This document shows, one piece after another, positions 8,648 to 17,720 of a stretch of 64,000 nucleotides of DNA (positions are counted from its first letter, which is position 1; the number at the start of each line of letters is the position of its first letter). This stretch comes from Saprospiraceae bacterium (lineage in GTDB: Bacteria > Bacteroidota > Bacteroidia > Chitinophagales > Saprospiraceae). The stretch is from positions 103,624-167,623 of the forward strand of contig JANQSS010000141.1 in assembly GCA_028279185.1 (NCBI GenBank). The letters run 5' to 3'. A model generated the notes under the pieces. The model was not told the DNA's origin, did no database searches, and saw only the letters and a program-made list of their open reading frames with translations. Position numbers and translations under genes: made by a program.

Positions 8648-8655
8648 CAAAAGTA
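8648..8655 (-). promoter_or_regulatory. -7 promoter element of sucC
   Basis: Reads TACTTTTG on the minus strand, an exact TAnnTTTG match, 30 bases upstream of the sucC ATG. No good -33 TTG was seen. Confidence 0.6.
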
Positions 8656-8735
8656 TGAAAAGGGATATTGAAATGCTCGTATTCAGCATCAATAAAATGT
8701 CCACTATGTGAAGGTCAGATGAACTGCCATCAAAA

Positions 8736-10190
8736 TCAGTCTTTGATATTATGCAATTTAAGCACACCTTCAAATTTTCCACCCCTTATATGAAGCATGT
8801 AGACGCCAGGTCCCAACGCGCCAACTTTCCTTCGAAGCGATGTTTGTCCCACAACCATTACTTCGCTCAAATGCATTTGACCATCGATTCCAAATAGGGA
8901 TAATTGTAACTCATCTTGGAAATTGTCACTTAATTCGATAATTAAAGTGTTATTTGAAATATTAGCTTCGATATTTTGATTGTCAGAAATTTGTGTCGTC
9001 ACACTTAAATCTTCAACGTAAATCCATGATTTAGTTGTAGCGCGCAGACATGGGCTGTGTGCTGCATGAGCTTCCACTCGCCAAAAGTGAAGCCTTCCTA
9101 AATCTAAATTTTGAACATGGTAAAACGAATCATTAATCTGCGCATCGACGACTAGGTCGGTAAAGTTTAGATTTTTTGCAACCTGAATTCTAAAATAATC
9201 AACACCTGGAATGTCCCGCCAACGCAATGTCGCTTCTTCATAATGGATCGTGTCTCGATTGGCCGGATAGACAATTTTAACCGTTTGACAATCAGGAAGT
9301 TCTTGGTATTCACGCGAATGATTCAATAACTCTTGCCTTGAAAATGTGATATTCGCGCACATTGCGTCTACCTGATCGCCAGAGAACCAAGTGCGGCAAT
9401 CACCCGTACTGTAACCCATAATGATCGAACCATCAGAACGAAATGGGATTCCATCAGCATCAAATTGCAGTACATCCGATTCGCCATTCGCGTTACAAGG
9501 CCACCTAAAGCTTAAATAATCAGGAGGTGTGTCGCAAAACCCATCTCCTGCAAACTGACAGTTAGAGCCATCTGTTTTTTCAGTTGGAGCTCCATTGACA
9601 AATTCAGGAGTTGGCAATGAATTGTCATAATCTTCACCTTCCCATCCATCAAATGGGTGGGGTAAGGATAAAAAGTGACCCAGTTCATGTGCCAGCGTTT
9701 GATTTTCCAGGTCCAGACAGCTGTTATTCATTACAACAGCGTCTCGAGAAGGAGAATAATAGCCACAATTGTTAGCCGCATTTTCACACACATACACATT
9801 GATCACATTAGGTAGATTGTTGGCTTCCATCATATCATATCCGTCAAAGAATCTTGTATGATTGTGCCACACAGAATTATCGATATACAGATATTCATCT
9901 GCGAGGAAGAATTGAATCTTCGCCTGATGAAATGCTGCATTCATTCCTTGAAACGCTAGTCCTATGTCCCGTGTAGAAGTTCGACCTGTACCATCGTCCT
10001 CTCCGGTAATGTGAATTTGAACCGGTAGAACCAACCACTCATCACCATCGCGAACTTGACCGTATTTTCCTGCTTGGTAATCTTTCAAAAAAGCGGACTT
10101 GCCGGGAGGAGTGCCGCAAGGATTGATTTGGGAGAAGGCTGTCGTTGAGAAAAAACAAGCGACTATAATTGTCTTAAAGAAATACTTCAT
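8736..10190 (-). CDS. Secreted M43 (pappalysin/cytophagalysin-type) metalloprotease with T9SS tail
   Basis: 484 residues. A signal peptide (MKYFFKTIIVACFFSTTAFS) precedes an M43 catalytic domain with zinc motif HELGHFLSLPH (residues 168-178, catalytic Glu169) and the metzincin Met-turn IIMGYS (Met258). The cysteine-rich SNCQFAGDGFCDTPPDY segment between them is typical of M43B peptidases. A fibronectin-like domain follows (about 310-390). The last ~75 residues, ending GVYMLHIRGGKFEGVLKLHNIKD, form a type A T9SS sorting tail. It is probably exported to the surface or medium to degrade protein. It stands alone, divergent from mdh. Confidence 0.9.
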   Translation of the reverse strand: MKYFFKTIIVACFFSTTAFSQINPCGTPPGKSAFLKDYQAGKYGQVRDGDEWLVLPVQIHITGEDDGTGRTSTRDIGLAFQGMNAAFHQAKIQFFLADEYLYIDNSVWHNHTRFFDGYDMMEANNLPNVINVYVCENAANNCGYYSPSRDAVVMNNSCLDLENQTLAHELGHFLSLPHPFDGWEGEDYDNSLPTPEFVNGAPTEKTDGSNCQFAGDGFCDTPPDYLSFRWPCNANGESDVLQFDADGIPFRSDGSIIMGYSTGDCRTWFSGDQVDAMCANITFSRQELLNHSREYQELPDCQTVKIVYPANRDTIHYEEATLRWRDIPGVDYFRIQVAKNLNFTDLVVDAQINDSFYHVQNLDLGRLHFWRVEAHAAHSPCLRATTKSWIYVEDLSVTTQISDNQNIEANISNNTLIIELSDNFQDELQLSLFGIDGQMHLSEVMVVGQTSLRRKVGALGPGVYMLHIRGGKFEGVLKLHNIKD

Positions 10191-10245
10191 ATTAGAGAAT
10201 ATACAGCAAAATGTTTCTTAGCACCTACCTTACTGCGCTGTGATG

Positions 10246-10253
10246 CGAATATA
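10246..10253 (-). promoter_or_regulatory. Probable -7 element of the M43 protease gene
   Basis: Reads TATATTCG on the minus strand, one mismatch to TAnnTTTG, 55 bases upstream of the ATG at 10190. A TTG lies further upstream but with only 13 bases between, which is short. Confidence 0.4.
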
Positions 10254-10304
10254 ATAATGATGTAAACAATCGACACCAGGCTTTAAAAAACACCGTCAAT
10301 TTTA

Positions 10305-10312
10305 TAGCTTTG
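10305..10312 (+). promoter_or_regulatory. -7 promoter element of mdh
   Basis: TAGCTTTG, an exact TAnnTTTG match, 36 bases before the mdh ATG. The leader is AT-rich with no Shine-Dalgarno sequence, as is usual in Bacteroidota. Confidence 0.6.
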
Positions 10313-10348
10313 CGGCCCAATTCCAAATAAATTATCAAACAAATATAA

Positions 10349-11284
10349 ATGAGCAAAGTAACTGTCATTGGCGCTGGAAATGTTGGTGCAACCGTAGCGA
10401 ACGTTTTGGCCCATAAAGATTTTGTAAAAGAAATAGTATTACTCGATATAAAGGGGGACTTGGCTCGCGGCAAAGCTCTCGATACGTGGGAGCAGGCACC
10501 CGTCGATTATTATAGTACTTATGTACGAGGATCAGAGGATTATGCAGATTCTGCCGGATCCGATGTTTTTGTAGTAACTGCCGGTATTCCAAGAAAACCA
10601 GGAATGAGTCGCGATGATTTGATTTCTACAAATGCAAAAATCGTCACATCTGTTACCAATTCAATATTGCAACATACTCCCGATCCAATCATTATCATCG
10701 TCAGCAATCCATTGGACGTTATGACTTATGCTGCGCATAAGGCATCAGGTTTGTCAAAAACCAAAGTCTTTGGAATGGCAGGAGTCCTTGATACAGCTAG
10801 ATATCGCGCTTTCATTGCCAGTGAACTCGATGTGTCACCAAAAGATATTCAGGCACTCCTCTTAGGCGGCCATGGAGATACCATGGTTCCGCTGCCACGC
10901 TACACCACGGTTTCTGGTATGCCGGTGACCGATTTAATTGATATGAATCGATTGGATGCGATAGTTCAGCGAACAAAAAAGGGAGGTGGTGAACTGGTTC
11001 AATTGATGGGCACATCGGCGTGGTATGCACCTGGGGCCGCTGCCGCACAAATGGTTGAAGTAATCCTCAAAGACGAAAAGCGAATATTTCCTTGTTGTGT
11101 TAAACTAGACGGTGAATACAACATGAATGATGTCTATTTGGGCGTACCTGTAAAACTTGGCAAGAATGGAATAGAGGAGCTAATTGAACTCAATTTGAAT
11201 GAAGGTGAACAAAAGTTGCTCAGCGATAGCGCCAAGCATGTTCGTGATGTTATGGACACTTTTGATGGAATGGGGATACTTTAA
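10349..11284 (+). CDS. mdh: Malate dehydrogenase (LDH-like type)
   Basis: A 311-residue NAD-dependent malate dehydrogenase interconverting malate and oxaloacetate. The Rossmann motif GAGNVG is at residues 8-13, with Asp33 binding NAD ribose. The substrate loop is AGIPRKPGMSRDDL; Arg82 and Arg88 mark malate rather than lactate specificity. LDTARYR supplies Asp148/Arg151, and LLGGHGDTMVPLPR supplies catalytic His175. It belongs to the LDH-like MDH group found in Bacteroidota and Chlorobi. A strong intrinsic terminator follows, so it is probably transcribed alone. Confidence 0.96.
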   Translation: MSKVTVIGAGNVGATVANVLAHKDFVKEIVLLDIKGDLARGKALDTWEQAPVDYYSTYVRGSEDYADSAGSDVFVVTAGIPRKPGMSRDDLISTNAKIVTSVTNSILQHTPDPIIIIVSNPLDVMTYAAHKASGLSKTKVFGMAGVLDTARYRAFIASELDVSPKDIQALLLGGHGDTMVPLPRYTTVSGMPVTDLIDMNRLDAIVQRTKKGGGELVQLMGTSAWYAPGAAAAQMVEVILKDEKRIFPCCVKLDGEYNMNDVYLGVPVKLGKNGIEELIELNLNEGEQKLLSDSAKHVRDVMDTFDGMGIL

Positions 11285-11314
11285 ATGAAAGGGAAAATTT
11301 AACTTTAAAAATAT

Positions 11315-11343
11315 ACGGCTTGTTTCTCGCAAGCCGTTTTTTG
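11315..11343 (+). terminator. Rho-independent terminator of mdh
   Basis: ACGGCTTG (11315-11322), a 7-base loop and CAAGCCGT (11330-11337) form an 8-bp GC-containing stem followed at once by a run of T. The next gene's ATG begins five bases after this feature. Confidence 0.9.
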
Positions 11344-11347
11344 TTCA

Positions 11348-12223
11348 ATGAAATTCACTTTATCATTCCTACTTCTTTTTGTTACAGCCCATACTTTTGC
11401 TCAGTCATTTGACGAGTTGAAAGGTAATATGGCATTTTATGGAGACGCTGTGATGAATAGTGCAGCTACCAAGCATAGGCTCCGTGCCGATACCATATTG
11501 TCGGATCAAGTCGATCTTTTTCTTAGTACACCGGGTTCATTTGATGTCTCGCTCGAAAGTGTTCCTTGGATTTCAACCATCAAAGACGATGCGAATTCAT
11601 TCAGAATTCTTTCCTGGCAAGTAAATGTTGGTGATTCATCTTTTTACTACAGAGGCCGGCTTCAAAAAGCTTCCGGTGAATTTATTGTATTGCTTGATGA
11701 CAGGGGTGCTAATGATTTGAAAAACAAAGAATTAAATTCAAAAAATTGGTATGGTGCACGATATTCGACGATGAGATCGATTGAGTCACCCAATGGTTTG
11801 GCTTATTTATTATTTGGTTTTAACGCGCACTCCAAATGGAATCGTCAAAAAGTCCTCGATGTTCTTCATTTTGATGAAAGCGGCGATCCGTTGTTTGGTA
11901 TGCCGATTTTTCGCGATAGTTCTTCTGTATGTGGACACAGAATTGTCCTAACTTATTCTGCAGAGTCGCGGGTTGTGCTAGACTATGATGAGCGCTTAGC
12001 CATGATCGTTCATGATCATTTGATTCCAATCGGCGGGCGCTTTCCAGGTCAGGGCCGGACCTTCGTATCCGATGGAAGTTACGAAGGCTATCAACAGGAT
12101 GAATCCGGGTTCTGGATATATAGAAGAAAGTTATTTAATCAAGTCAGCGATGAGCCCTTGGACGAAGGAAAAGATCGCTCAGAACAAAAAGGGAAGGACA
12201 TATTTGGTAGATCAAAGCAATAA
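11348..12223 (+). CDS. Secreted or periplasmic protein of unknown function
   Basis: 291 residues. A clear signal peptide (MKFTLSFLLLFVTAHTFAQ) is followed by a domain rich in aromatic beta strands: DVSLESVPWISTIKDDAN, SFRILSWQVNVGDSSFYYRG and KNWYGARYSTM. The C-terminal end is charged and low-complexity (DEPLDEGKDRSEQKGKDIFG). There is no lipobox or T9SS tail, so it probably stays in the periplasm. I recall similar unnamed proteins in Bacteroidota but no function. It starts just after the mdh terminator, with no clear promoter of its own, so its transcription is unexplained. Confidence 0.7.
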   Translation: MKFTLSFLLLFVTAHTFAQSFDELKGNMAFYGDAVMNSAATKHRLRADTILSDQVDLFLSTPGSFDVSLESVPWISTIKDDANSFRILSWQVNVGDSSFYYRGRLQKASGEFIVLLDDRGANDLKNKELNSKNWYGARYSTMRSIESPNGLAYLLFGFNAHSKWNRQKVLDVLHFDESGDPLFGMPIFRDSSSVCGHRIVLTYSAESRVVLDYDERLAMIVHDHLIPIGGRFPGQGRTFVSDGSYEGYQQDESGFWIYRRKLFNQVSDEPLDEGKDRSEQKGKDIFGRSKQ

Positions 12224-12311
12224 TAATTCGTAATCTCCTAATTTTCAGTCTTTATCTTTGATTTTAATGTTATAAGTCGCTATTTTTGGTCGTAATTATC
12301 TTACTGACCAA

Positions 12312-12319
12312 AATCTTTG
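12312..12319 (+). promoter_or_regulatory. -7 element AATCTTTG abutting the ATG
   Basis: One mismatch to TAnnTTTG. A TTG (12286-12288) lies 23 bases upstream and could serve as the -33 element. The box ends four bases before the ATG at 12324, suggesting a leaderless transcript. Confidence 0.5.
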
Positions 12320-12323
12320 CAAA

Positions 12324-14867
12324 ATGAAAACATGTTTACGAACTGTGATGTTCGCTTTGGCTCTCTGCTTTGCGTGCACAGTTAGTCATGCACAGCTTCC
12401 CGATGGTTCTGTAGCCCCTGACTTTACTCTTACCGACTTAGACGGAACAACGCACAACCTTTATACCTATCTGGGACAAGGAAAAACAGTTGTCCTGGAC
12501 TTCTCGGCTACATGGTGCGGACCTTGCTGGAATTACCACCAGTCGGGAGCACTTGAGGATTTATATAATTTACATGGTCCTAATGGTACCGACGATTTTA
12601 GGGTAATTTACATTGAGGCCGATACCGATACGGAGGAAGCCTGTTTATACGGGCCTGGCCCCGATTGCACCGGCGGTACTCAGGGAAATTGGGTTGCAGG
12701 TACGCCATATCCTATTATCGAAATGCCGGACAACTCGACGTACAACGATTTTGCTATTTCATTCTTTCCAACCATCTATACCGTATGTCCCGATGGGTTC
12801 ATATATCAATCAGGACAAATAGATGGAGCGACGCATTACACGTGGAAACAAAGCTGTGATTTTGATGCAACTTTTGTTTCTTCTTCAGGAATGCAATGTT
12901 ATGAAGACCAGTCTGGAACAGTTGACATTGATATTGTTGCAGGAGCCGGAAATATCAGTTATGCCTGGAATTCTGGACATAATACACAAGATTTGGCCAA
13001 TGTGCATCCCGGTACATATTCTGTGGTGGCGACCGATGCAAATGGGGTTGAACGACAATTGACGGATATCGTCGTTGACGGTCCGCTTAGTGAATTGATC
13101 ACTTCCGTATCAAATCAGACTGATGTTACTTGTCATGGCGATAGCGATGGCACAATAGATGTAACGACGGAAGGAGGAACACCAGGATATTCATTTAATT
13201 GGAATAATGGAGCAACGACTGAAGATGTAATGAACTTACCAGGGGGATCGTTTACACTTATAGTAACAGATGATAATGGATGTTTCAAAGAAATTACCGC
13301 AGAAATTGTGGATCCTGATGCGGTAGAAGGAGAGATTGAAATGTCTGAAGAAAATTGTGGTAGAAATGATGCTACTATAACTGCTATTGGCTCGGGCGGA
13401 ACAGGTGCATTGACCTATTCATATGGTCCAAGCACCAATCAAACCGGCGTATTTACGAATGTAAGTGCTGGGGATTATGATTTTGTAATTACAGATGGTA
13501 ACAATTGTTCCTGGACATTGCCAATAACTGTTGATGAAATTCCGAATCCCGATCTTGAGATTTTTCCCGCCGACGAGTTGGATTGCCAAAATAGCTTGAT
13601 TCAACTTGCCGCAAGTGCTAGTGTTGGTCCTGAATTTAGTTATGTATGGACAACCCCTGATGGAAATATTGTATCTGGTGAATATTCCCTTTCACCAGAA
13701 GTTGATGCACCGGGTACCTATCAGCTTGTTGTAGTCAATAATACCAATGGTTGTTTCTCTGAATCTTCAATCGTTGTTGAAGGGACGAGTGATCTGCCTT
13801 CGGTGGTTATCGAAGACCCAGCAGCTTTCTCATGTACAACTACGGAAGTGGTAATTGATGGCTCGAACTCTTCGAGCGGCAATGATTATTCCTATGAATG
13901 GTCTACTGATGATGGTGAAATAATTAGCGGAGGCAGCACGGCTATGGTTACAGTCGGTTCGGCAGGTACGTATACATTGGTTGTGACCAATACAACAACG
14001 CAATGTTCATCTACATCTTCTATCGAAGTTGAAGAAGATGCGGATATACCATTGGCGGAAATTGCTTCAGCGCCTGTGATTGATTGCGATAATCAATTGG
14101 TCGATTTAGATGGTTCATCTTCTTCTCAAGGGGATGAGTATGAGTACGAGTGGTCCACTAATGATGGAATGATTTCATCTGCGGCAGACGATCAGGCTAC
14201 TGTTAGCGCAGCCGGTACTTATACGTTGACCGTAATAAACACAAATACCGGTTGTTCGAATGAAGTCAGTATCGAAGTCGTAGACGAAAGTGTCCATGTG
14301 GAAGCACAATGGGTCTTTGTTGCAGATGATTTAACAATTATTATCGACAATCTGACTACTGGAAATCCGAATGAAATCGAATGGGACATGGGCAATGGTG
14401 ACATTGTTTCAGGAGATATTTCAGACTATGTGTATGCAGAGGCGGGTACTTACGATGTATGCTTGACTGCAGGAAATGGATGCGGTAATGATATTTATTG
14501 TTTACGAGTGATTGTTAATAATGAATTAGGCGACAAGGCAAACTTCGATATCGCCCCTCAAGGTGATGGTACGGGTCTTGGAGCACAATCGTTTGATGGT
14601 GGTTCTGATGCTATTGTAACGACAGGACAAGCGAATGTATATCCAAATCCAACGTCAGGAGACTTTACTGTTGAATTACAAGACAGATCAATGGTCAAAA
14701 ATATTTCCATTTTTGACTTGAATGGTTTGGCTGTACAGAATGTCGATGTAAATAAAGAACTACATCGTGTGGTAGTAAAATCTGATGATATTGCCAACGG
14801 TACATATTTTGTTCGAATTCATCTTGAACAAGAAGTTTTAATTAAGCAAGTAACTATTGTGAAATAG
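12324..14867 (+). CDS. T9SS-exported protein: thioredoxin-like domain, SprB-like and PKD-like repeats
   Basis: 847 residues. After a signal peptide (to about residue 23) comes a TlpA/redoxin-like domain (27-185) with an intact WCGPC redox site (Cys65/Cys68). Two or three SprB-like repeats follow (about 190-405), each with a TCHGDSDGTIDV-type start, a YSFNWNNG core and a VTDDNGC end. Then three tandem ~85-residue modules (YVWTTPDG, YEWSTDDG, YEWSTNDG) and a PKD-like domain (EIEWDMGNGD) run to about 735. The end (YPNPTSGDFTVEL to IKQVTIVK) is a type A T9SS sorting tail. It is probably a surface or secreted protein with thiol-redox activity, carried on an adhesin-like stalk. Confidence 0.88.
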   Translation: MKTCLRTVMFALALCFACTVSHAQLPDGSVAPDFTLTDLDGTTHNLYTYLGQGKTVVLDFSATWCGPCWNYHQSGALEDLYNLHGPNGTDDFRVIYIEADTDTEEACLYGPGPDCTGGTQGNWVAGTPYPIIEMPDNSTYNDFAISFFPTIYTVCPDGFIYQSGQIDGATHYTWKQSCDFDATFVSSSGMQCYEDQSGTVDIDIVAGAGNISYAWNSGHNTQDLANVHPGTYSVVATDANGVERQLTDIVVDGPLSELITSVSNQTDVTCHGDSDGTIDVTTEGGTPGYSFNWNNGATTEDVMNLPGGSFTLIVTDDNGCFKEITAEIVDPDAVEGEIEMSEENCGRNDATITAIGSGGTGALTYSYGPSTNQTGVFTNVSAGDYDFVITDGNNCSWTLPITVDEIPNPDLEIFPADELDCQNSLIQLAASASVGPEFSYVWTTPDGNIVSGEYSLSPEVDAPGTYQLVVVNNTNGCFSESSIVVEGTSDLPSVVIEDPAAFSCTTTEVVIDGSNSSSGNDYSYEWSTDDGEIISGGSTAMVTVGSAGTYTLVVTNTTTQCSSTSSIEVEEDADIPLAEIASAPVIDCDNQLVDLDGSSSSQGDEYEYEWSTNDGMISSAADDQATVSAAGTYTLTVINTNTGCSNEVSIEVVDESVHVEAQWVFVADDLTIIIDNLTTGNPNEIEWDMGNGDIVSGDISDYVYAEAGTYDVCLTAGNGCGNDIYCLRVIVNNELGDKANFDIAPQGDGTGLGAQSFDGGSDAIVTTGQANVYPNPTSGDFTVELQDRSMVKNISIFDLNGLAVQNVDVNKELHRVVVKSDDIANGTYFVRIHLEQEVLIKQVTIVK

Positions 14868-14890
14868 AAGTGAAATAATTAAATTGGATA

Positions 14891-14927
14891 AAAAATCCGC
14901 TGGAAAAACCTCCAGCGGATTTTTTTT
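14891..14927 (+). terminator. Strong bidirectional intrinsic terminator
   Basis: ATCCGCTGGA / TCCAGCGGAT form a 10-bp perfect stem with a 6-base loop, extended by A/T pairs and followed by eight T. On the minus strand the stem is also followed by a T-run. It can therefore end both the upstream plus-strand gene and the convergent response-regulator operon. Confidence 0.93.
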
Positions 14928-15068
14928 ACAAGCTATTACATCTTCATCTATTTTAATTCAGCTCATACCCTGTTAATACAAGTTAAATTTTTTGAGATTT
15001 ACACCTTACCTGGTTTAAGGTATGCTAAGGCCGACCATATCACGCACTCCCTTAAATTATATAAGCGA

Positions 15069-15671
15069 CTAATTTAGATTCAGCAACTTGTCGATGAGTA
15101 GTGATTTTTTATTTACCTGACATTTTCTATAAATGCTTTTAATATGAGCCTTGACCGTATTTACTGAGTTGTGCCGCTCCATTGCAATCTCGTCATTTGT
15201 CAGGCCTCTTTTTACGTCTAGTATTATTTCATATTCAGTTTCGGTAATATTTATATTAAGTATTCGATTTAATTGTTCTCGCGATGGTATACCCATTTTT
15301 TTTTGTTCAATACGAAAAAGTGCCATTTCAATTGATACACGAATATCATCCTGGCTAAATGGTTTAACGAGGTATCCAAGTGGGTTGGTTGACTTAACCC
15401 GTTCAATTGTCGCACGATCAGCATAGCTTGTAATATATACGAAGGGGATTTTAAATTTTTGGTTGAGGTGCAGCGCTACGTCTATTCCTGACATTTGGCC
15501 TTGTAATTCTATATCTAATAGGATTAGATCTGGTCGCTGTGCCACTAATTTATCTGTGACTGATTCTCCTTTATACACGATACCTATCGGAGAATGACCA
15601 AGTTTTTTAACCTTCGAGCGGATATCTTCGGCGATGACTATATCGTCTTCAACAATTAATATTTTTGCCAC
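15069..15671 (-). CDS. Response regulator, receiver plus LuxR-type HTH
   Basis: 200 residues. The receiver domain (1-120) has the acidic pair Asp9/Asp10, phosphoacceptor Asp53 (LILLDIEL), Thr81 and Lys103 (LVKPF). The C-terminal domain (about 138-200) is a LuxR/FixJ-type helix-turn-helix (TETEYEIILDVKRGLTNDEI, then SVNTVKAHIKSIYRKC). It probably acts as a transcription factor. The start is GTG. It lies 5 bases after the TPR histidine kinase gene, which is very likely its phosphodonor. Its targets are unknown; the surface-protein genes upstream in the same direction are candidates. Confidence 0.9.
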   Translation of the reverse strand: MAKILIVEDDIVIAEDIRSKVKKLGHSPIGIVYKGESVTDKLVAQRPDLILLDIELQGQMSGIDVALHLNQKFKIPFVYITSYADRATIERVKSTNPLGYLVKPFSQDDIRVSIEMALFRIEQKKMGIPSREQLNRILNINITETEYEIILDVKRGLTNDEIAMERHNSVNTVKAHIKSIYRKCQVNKKSLLIDKLLNLN

Positions 15672-15676
15672 AATAA

Positions 15677-17653
15677 TTACTTCTGATTTGTTTTAAAACT
15701 AATGGTTGTACTTACACCATTCGACTTTTGAACGGAGAGATCGGCATTGAGCTTTTGACAAAAGGCCCTAATTAGTTTCGTTCCAAATGATTCTTCGAGT
15801 TGCGTTTCATTCTTATCGGATCCAATACCATCATCTTTTACTTGTAATTCGATACGGTTATTTATGTTCTGAAATTTTACTAGGATGGATCCTTGCGCTC
15901 TTCCCTTGAACGCATATTTGTATGAATTGATGATCAACTCCGTTGCAATGAGTCCAATAGGAATCATCGTGTCAACATCCAATCTCATCGGGTCAATAGT
16001 TGCATATATATTAACATCTGTCGTTCCACTTGACATGGATTGTTTAAGTTGTGCCACCAATCGCTCGAAATACGGCTTGGTCTCAACCTCCACCAGATTT
16101 TCTTCTTGATATAAATTCTGATGGATCAAGGCCATGCTCGCTACGCGATTTTGTCCTTCTCTTAGTGCAGATTTTGTTTTTTCGTCATCGAGGTCGTCGG
16201 ATTGTAGGCTTAGCAGGCTAGAGACGACTTGAAGATTGTTTTTTACTCGATGGTGAATTTCTTTTAATAGCAGTTCTTTTTCTGCCAGGCTTTTTTCGAT
16301 GAGTTCATTTTTCGAAGCTAAATTGTTGGAGTACTTGCGTTTTATTCGGTATGCTCTGATTAAGAGAGCGCATATTATTGTGGCGCCAAGTAGTCCTGCG
16401 AAAGAGAGATTTCGCGAGTGATTTAATTTTATAAGGCGCTGTTCGTTGTTGAATTTTTCTTTTGTGTTGGCAAGTTCCAATTCCATGACTTGATTGTCAT
16501 ATTCCCATCGGGCTTTTTCATATGCTACCTTTTTATCATTTTTCTTTTCATCAAAGAGCGATTTGTACTTGATGTAAACATCATAATGTTCAAGGGCTTT
16601 TTTGGACTGGCCCAGGGCCAAGTAGAGTTTAAAAAGTTTAAAACTATTGTCCTTGATTCTCTTTTCATCGTTATTTGATTTCGCTATGGCAAATGATTTG
16701 TTGAAATGGCGCAGGGCAGGGGATAGTTCATTTTTGGCTTCAGCGAGTCTGCCTAAATAATAGTAGAGTCTGGATTTTTGCTGTTGATTTTCTGAATTTT
16801 CAATCTCCTTCCTCACTGAATTAATGTGAAAGTTTGCTTGCGGCAAATTTCCAATATCTATATACGTGTCAATCAATCGAAGGTGAGCAGATTTTATTTG
16901 ATGTGCCTGACCACTGTTTTCAGCGTCAGTTAGCGATTCTATCAGTTTGTCAATAGCTTCGTCATGTTTTCCTTCATCCACCAATATGAGCCCTAGGTTG
17001 CCCAATAATACGGATGCGTCATTTTCTAGTTGCCACTTCCTATTCAATGATAAGGCATCTTGGTAATACTTAAATGCTTTTTCGTTATTGCCCACGGTGC
17101 GACTCAATGAACCCAGATCATTCAATATTTCTGATTTAAGATCCATCATATTGTCAATAGAAATTTTATCATAGGGTTCGAAATCAGGTAAAAGAGCATT
17201 TAAGTTGTCGAGCGCTTCAGTCCATTGCTGCAATGCATTGAAATTATTCCCTTGGTATCTATGATTTATCCCAAGCACTTTTTGCATATAAAATGCATCA
17301 TATGGTTGAGCATTTGATGAATAATATTGATAACATTCTTTTAATAGACTATCGGCTTTTTCATGATTAGATTCCAATATGTACTTCACCGCGTAGTCAT
17401 ACATCGCCTCGTGCAATCTGTAGTCCAAGTCCTGTGCTTGCGAAATTCGCATTCGTTCTACAAGTAATGGTACAGATTTAGGCGACGTATATCCATATAT
17501 GCGCGTAAGTCTTCCAAGTGCATCGACTTTCATCATGCCGTCTGGTTCCGTCGCTACTATTTCTTCCAATTCTGCGACAGTGTATTCTTGACAATGTGAA
17601 TGAGGTATAGAAACTACTGCGGCCAATACTAATGTCAGAAGCGAATTTTTCAT
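15677..17653 (-). CDS. TPR-containing sensor histidine kinase (HisKA_2 family)
   Basis: 658 residues. A signal peptide (about 1-21) precedes a region of TPR-like helical repeats (about 40-370, for example NEKAFKYYQDALSLNRKW and LYYYLGRLAEAKNELSPAL). A coiled segment and one membrane helix follow (about 415-435). The cytoplasmic kinase has an H-box of the HisKA_2 type, EIHHRVKNNLQVVSSLLSLQ (phospho-His at 467/468), an N-box ELIINSYKYAF (Asn576) and the ATP-lid DDGIG (607-611). The TPR part should be periplasmic and may sense a protein or peptide partner. It pairs with the response regulator that follows. Confidence 0.9.
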   Translation of the reverse strand: MKNSLLTLVLAAVVSIPHSHCQEYTVAELEEIVATEPDGMMKVDALGRLTRIYGYTSPKSVPLLVERMRISQAQDLDYRLHEAMYDYAVKYILESNHEKADSLLKECYQYYSSNAQPYDAFYMQKVLGINHRYQGNNFNALQQWTEALDNLNALLPDFEPYDKISIDNMMDLKSEILNDLGSLSRTVGNNEKAFKYYQDALSLNRKWQLENDASVLLGNLGLILVDEGKHDEAIDKLIESLTDAENSGQAHQIKSAHLRLIDTYIDIGNLPQANFHINSVRKEIENSENQQQKSRLYYYLGRLAEAKNELSPALRHFNKSFAIAKSNNDEKRIKDNSFKLFKLYLALGQSKKALEHYDVYIKYKSLFDEKKNDKKVAYEKARWEYDNQVMELELANTKEKFNNEQRLIKLNHSRNLSFAGLLGATIICALLIRAYRIKRKYSNNLASKNELIEKSLAEKELLLKEIHHRVKNNLQVVSSLLSLQSDDLDDEKTKSALREGQNRVASMALIHQNLYQEENLVEVETKPYFERLVAQLKQSMSSGTTDVNIYATIDPMRLDVDTMIPIGLIATELIINSYKYAFKGRAQGSILVKFQNINNRIELQVKDDGIGSDKNETQLEESFGTKLIRAFCQKLNADLSVQKSNGVSTTISFKTNQK

Positions 17654-17720
17654 GGAAAGATTGATACATCCTTAAATCAATTCTACAAAATATGAAATTG
17701 TACTTGCCTTCTGAAATCGG

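Noticed and set aside
13000..14300. Repeated DNA in the SprB/PKD region taken as CRISPR or mobile repeat
   Set aside because: The repeats are imperfect protein modules of about 70-85 residues in one open frame.
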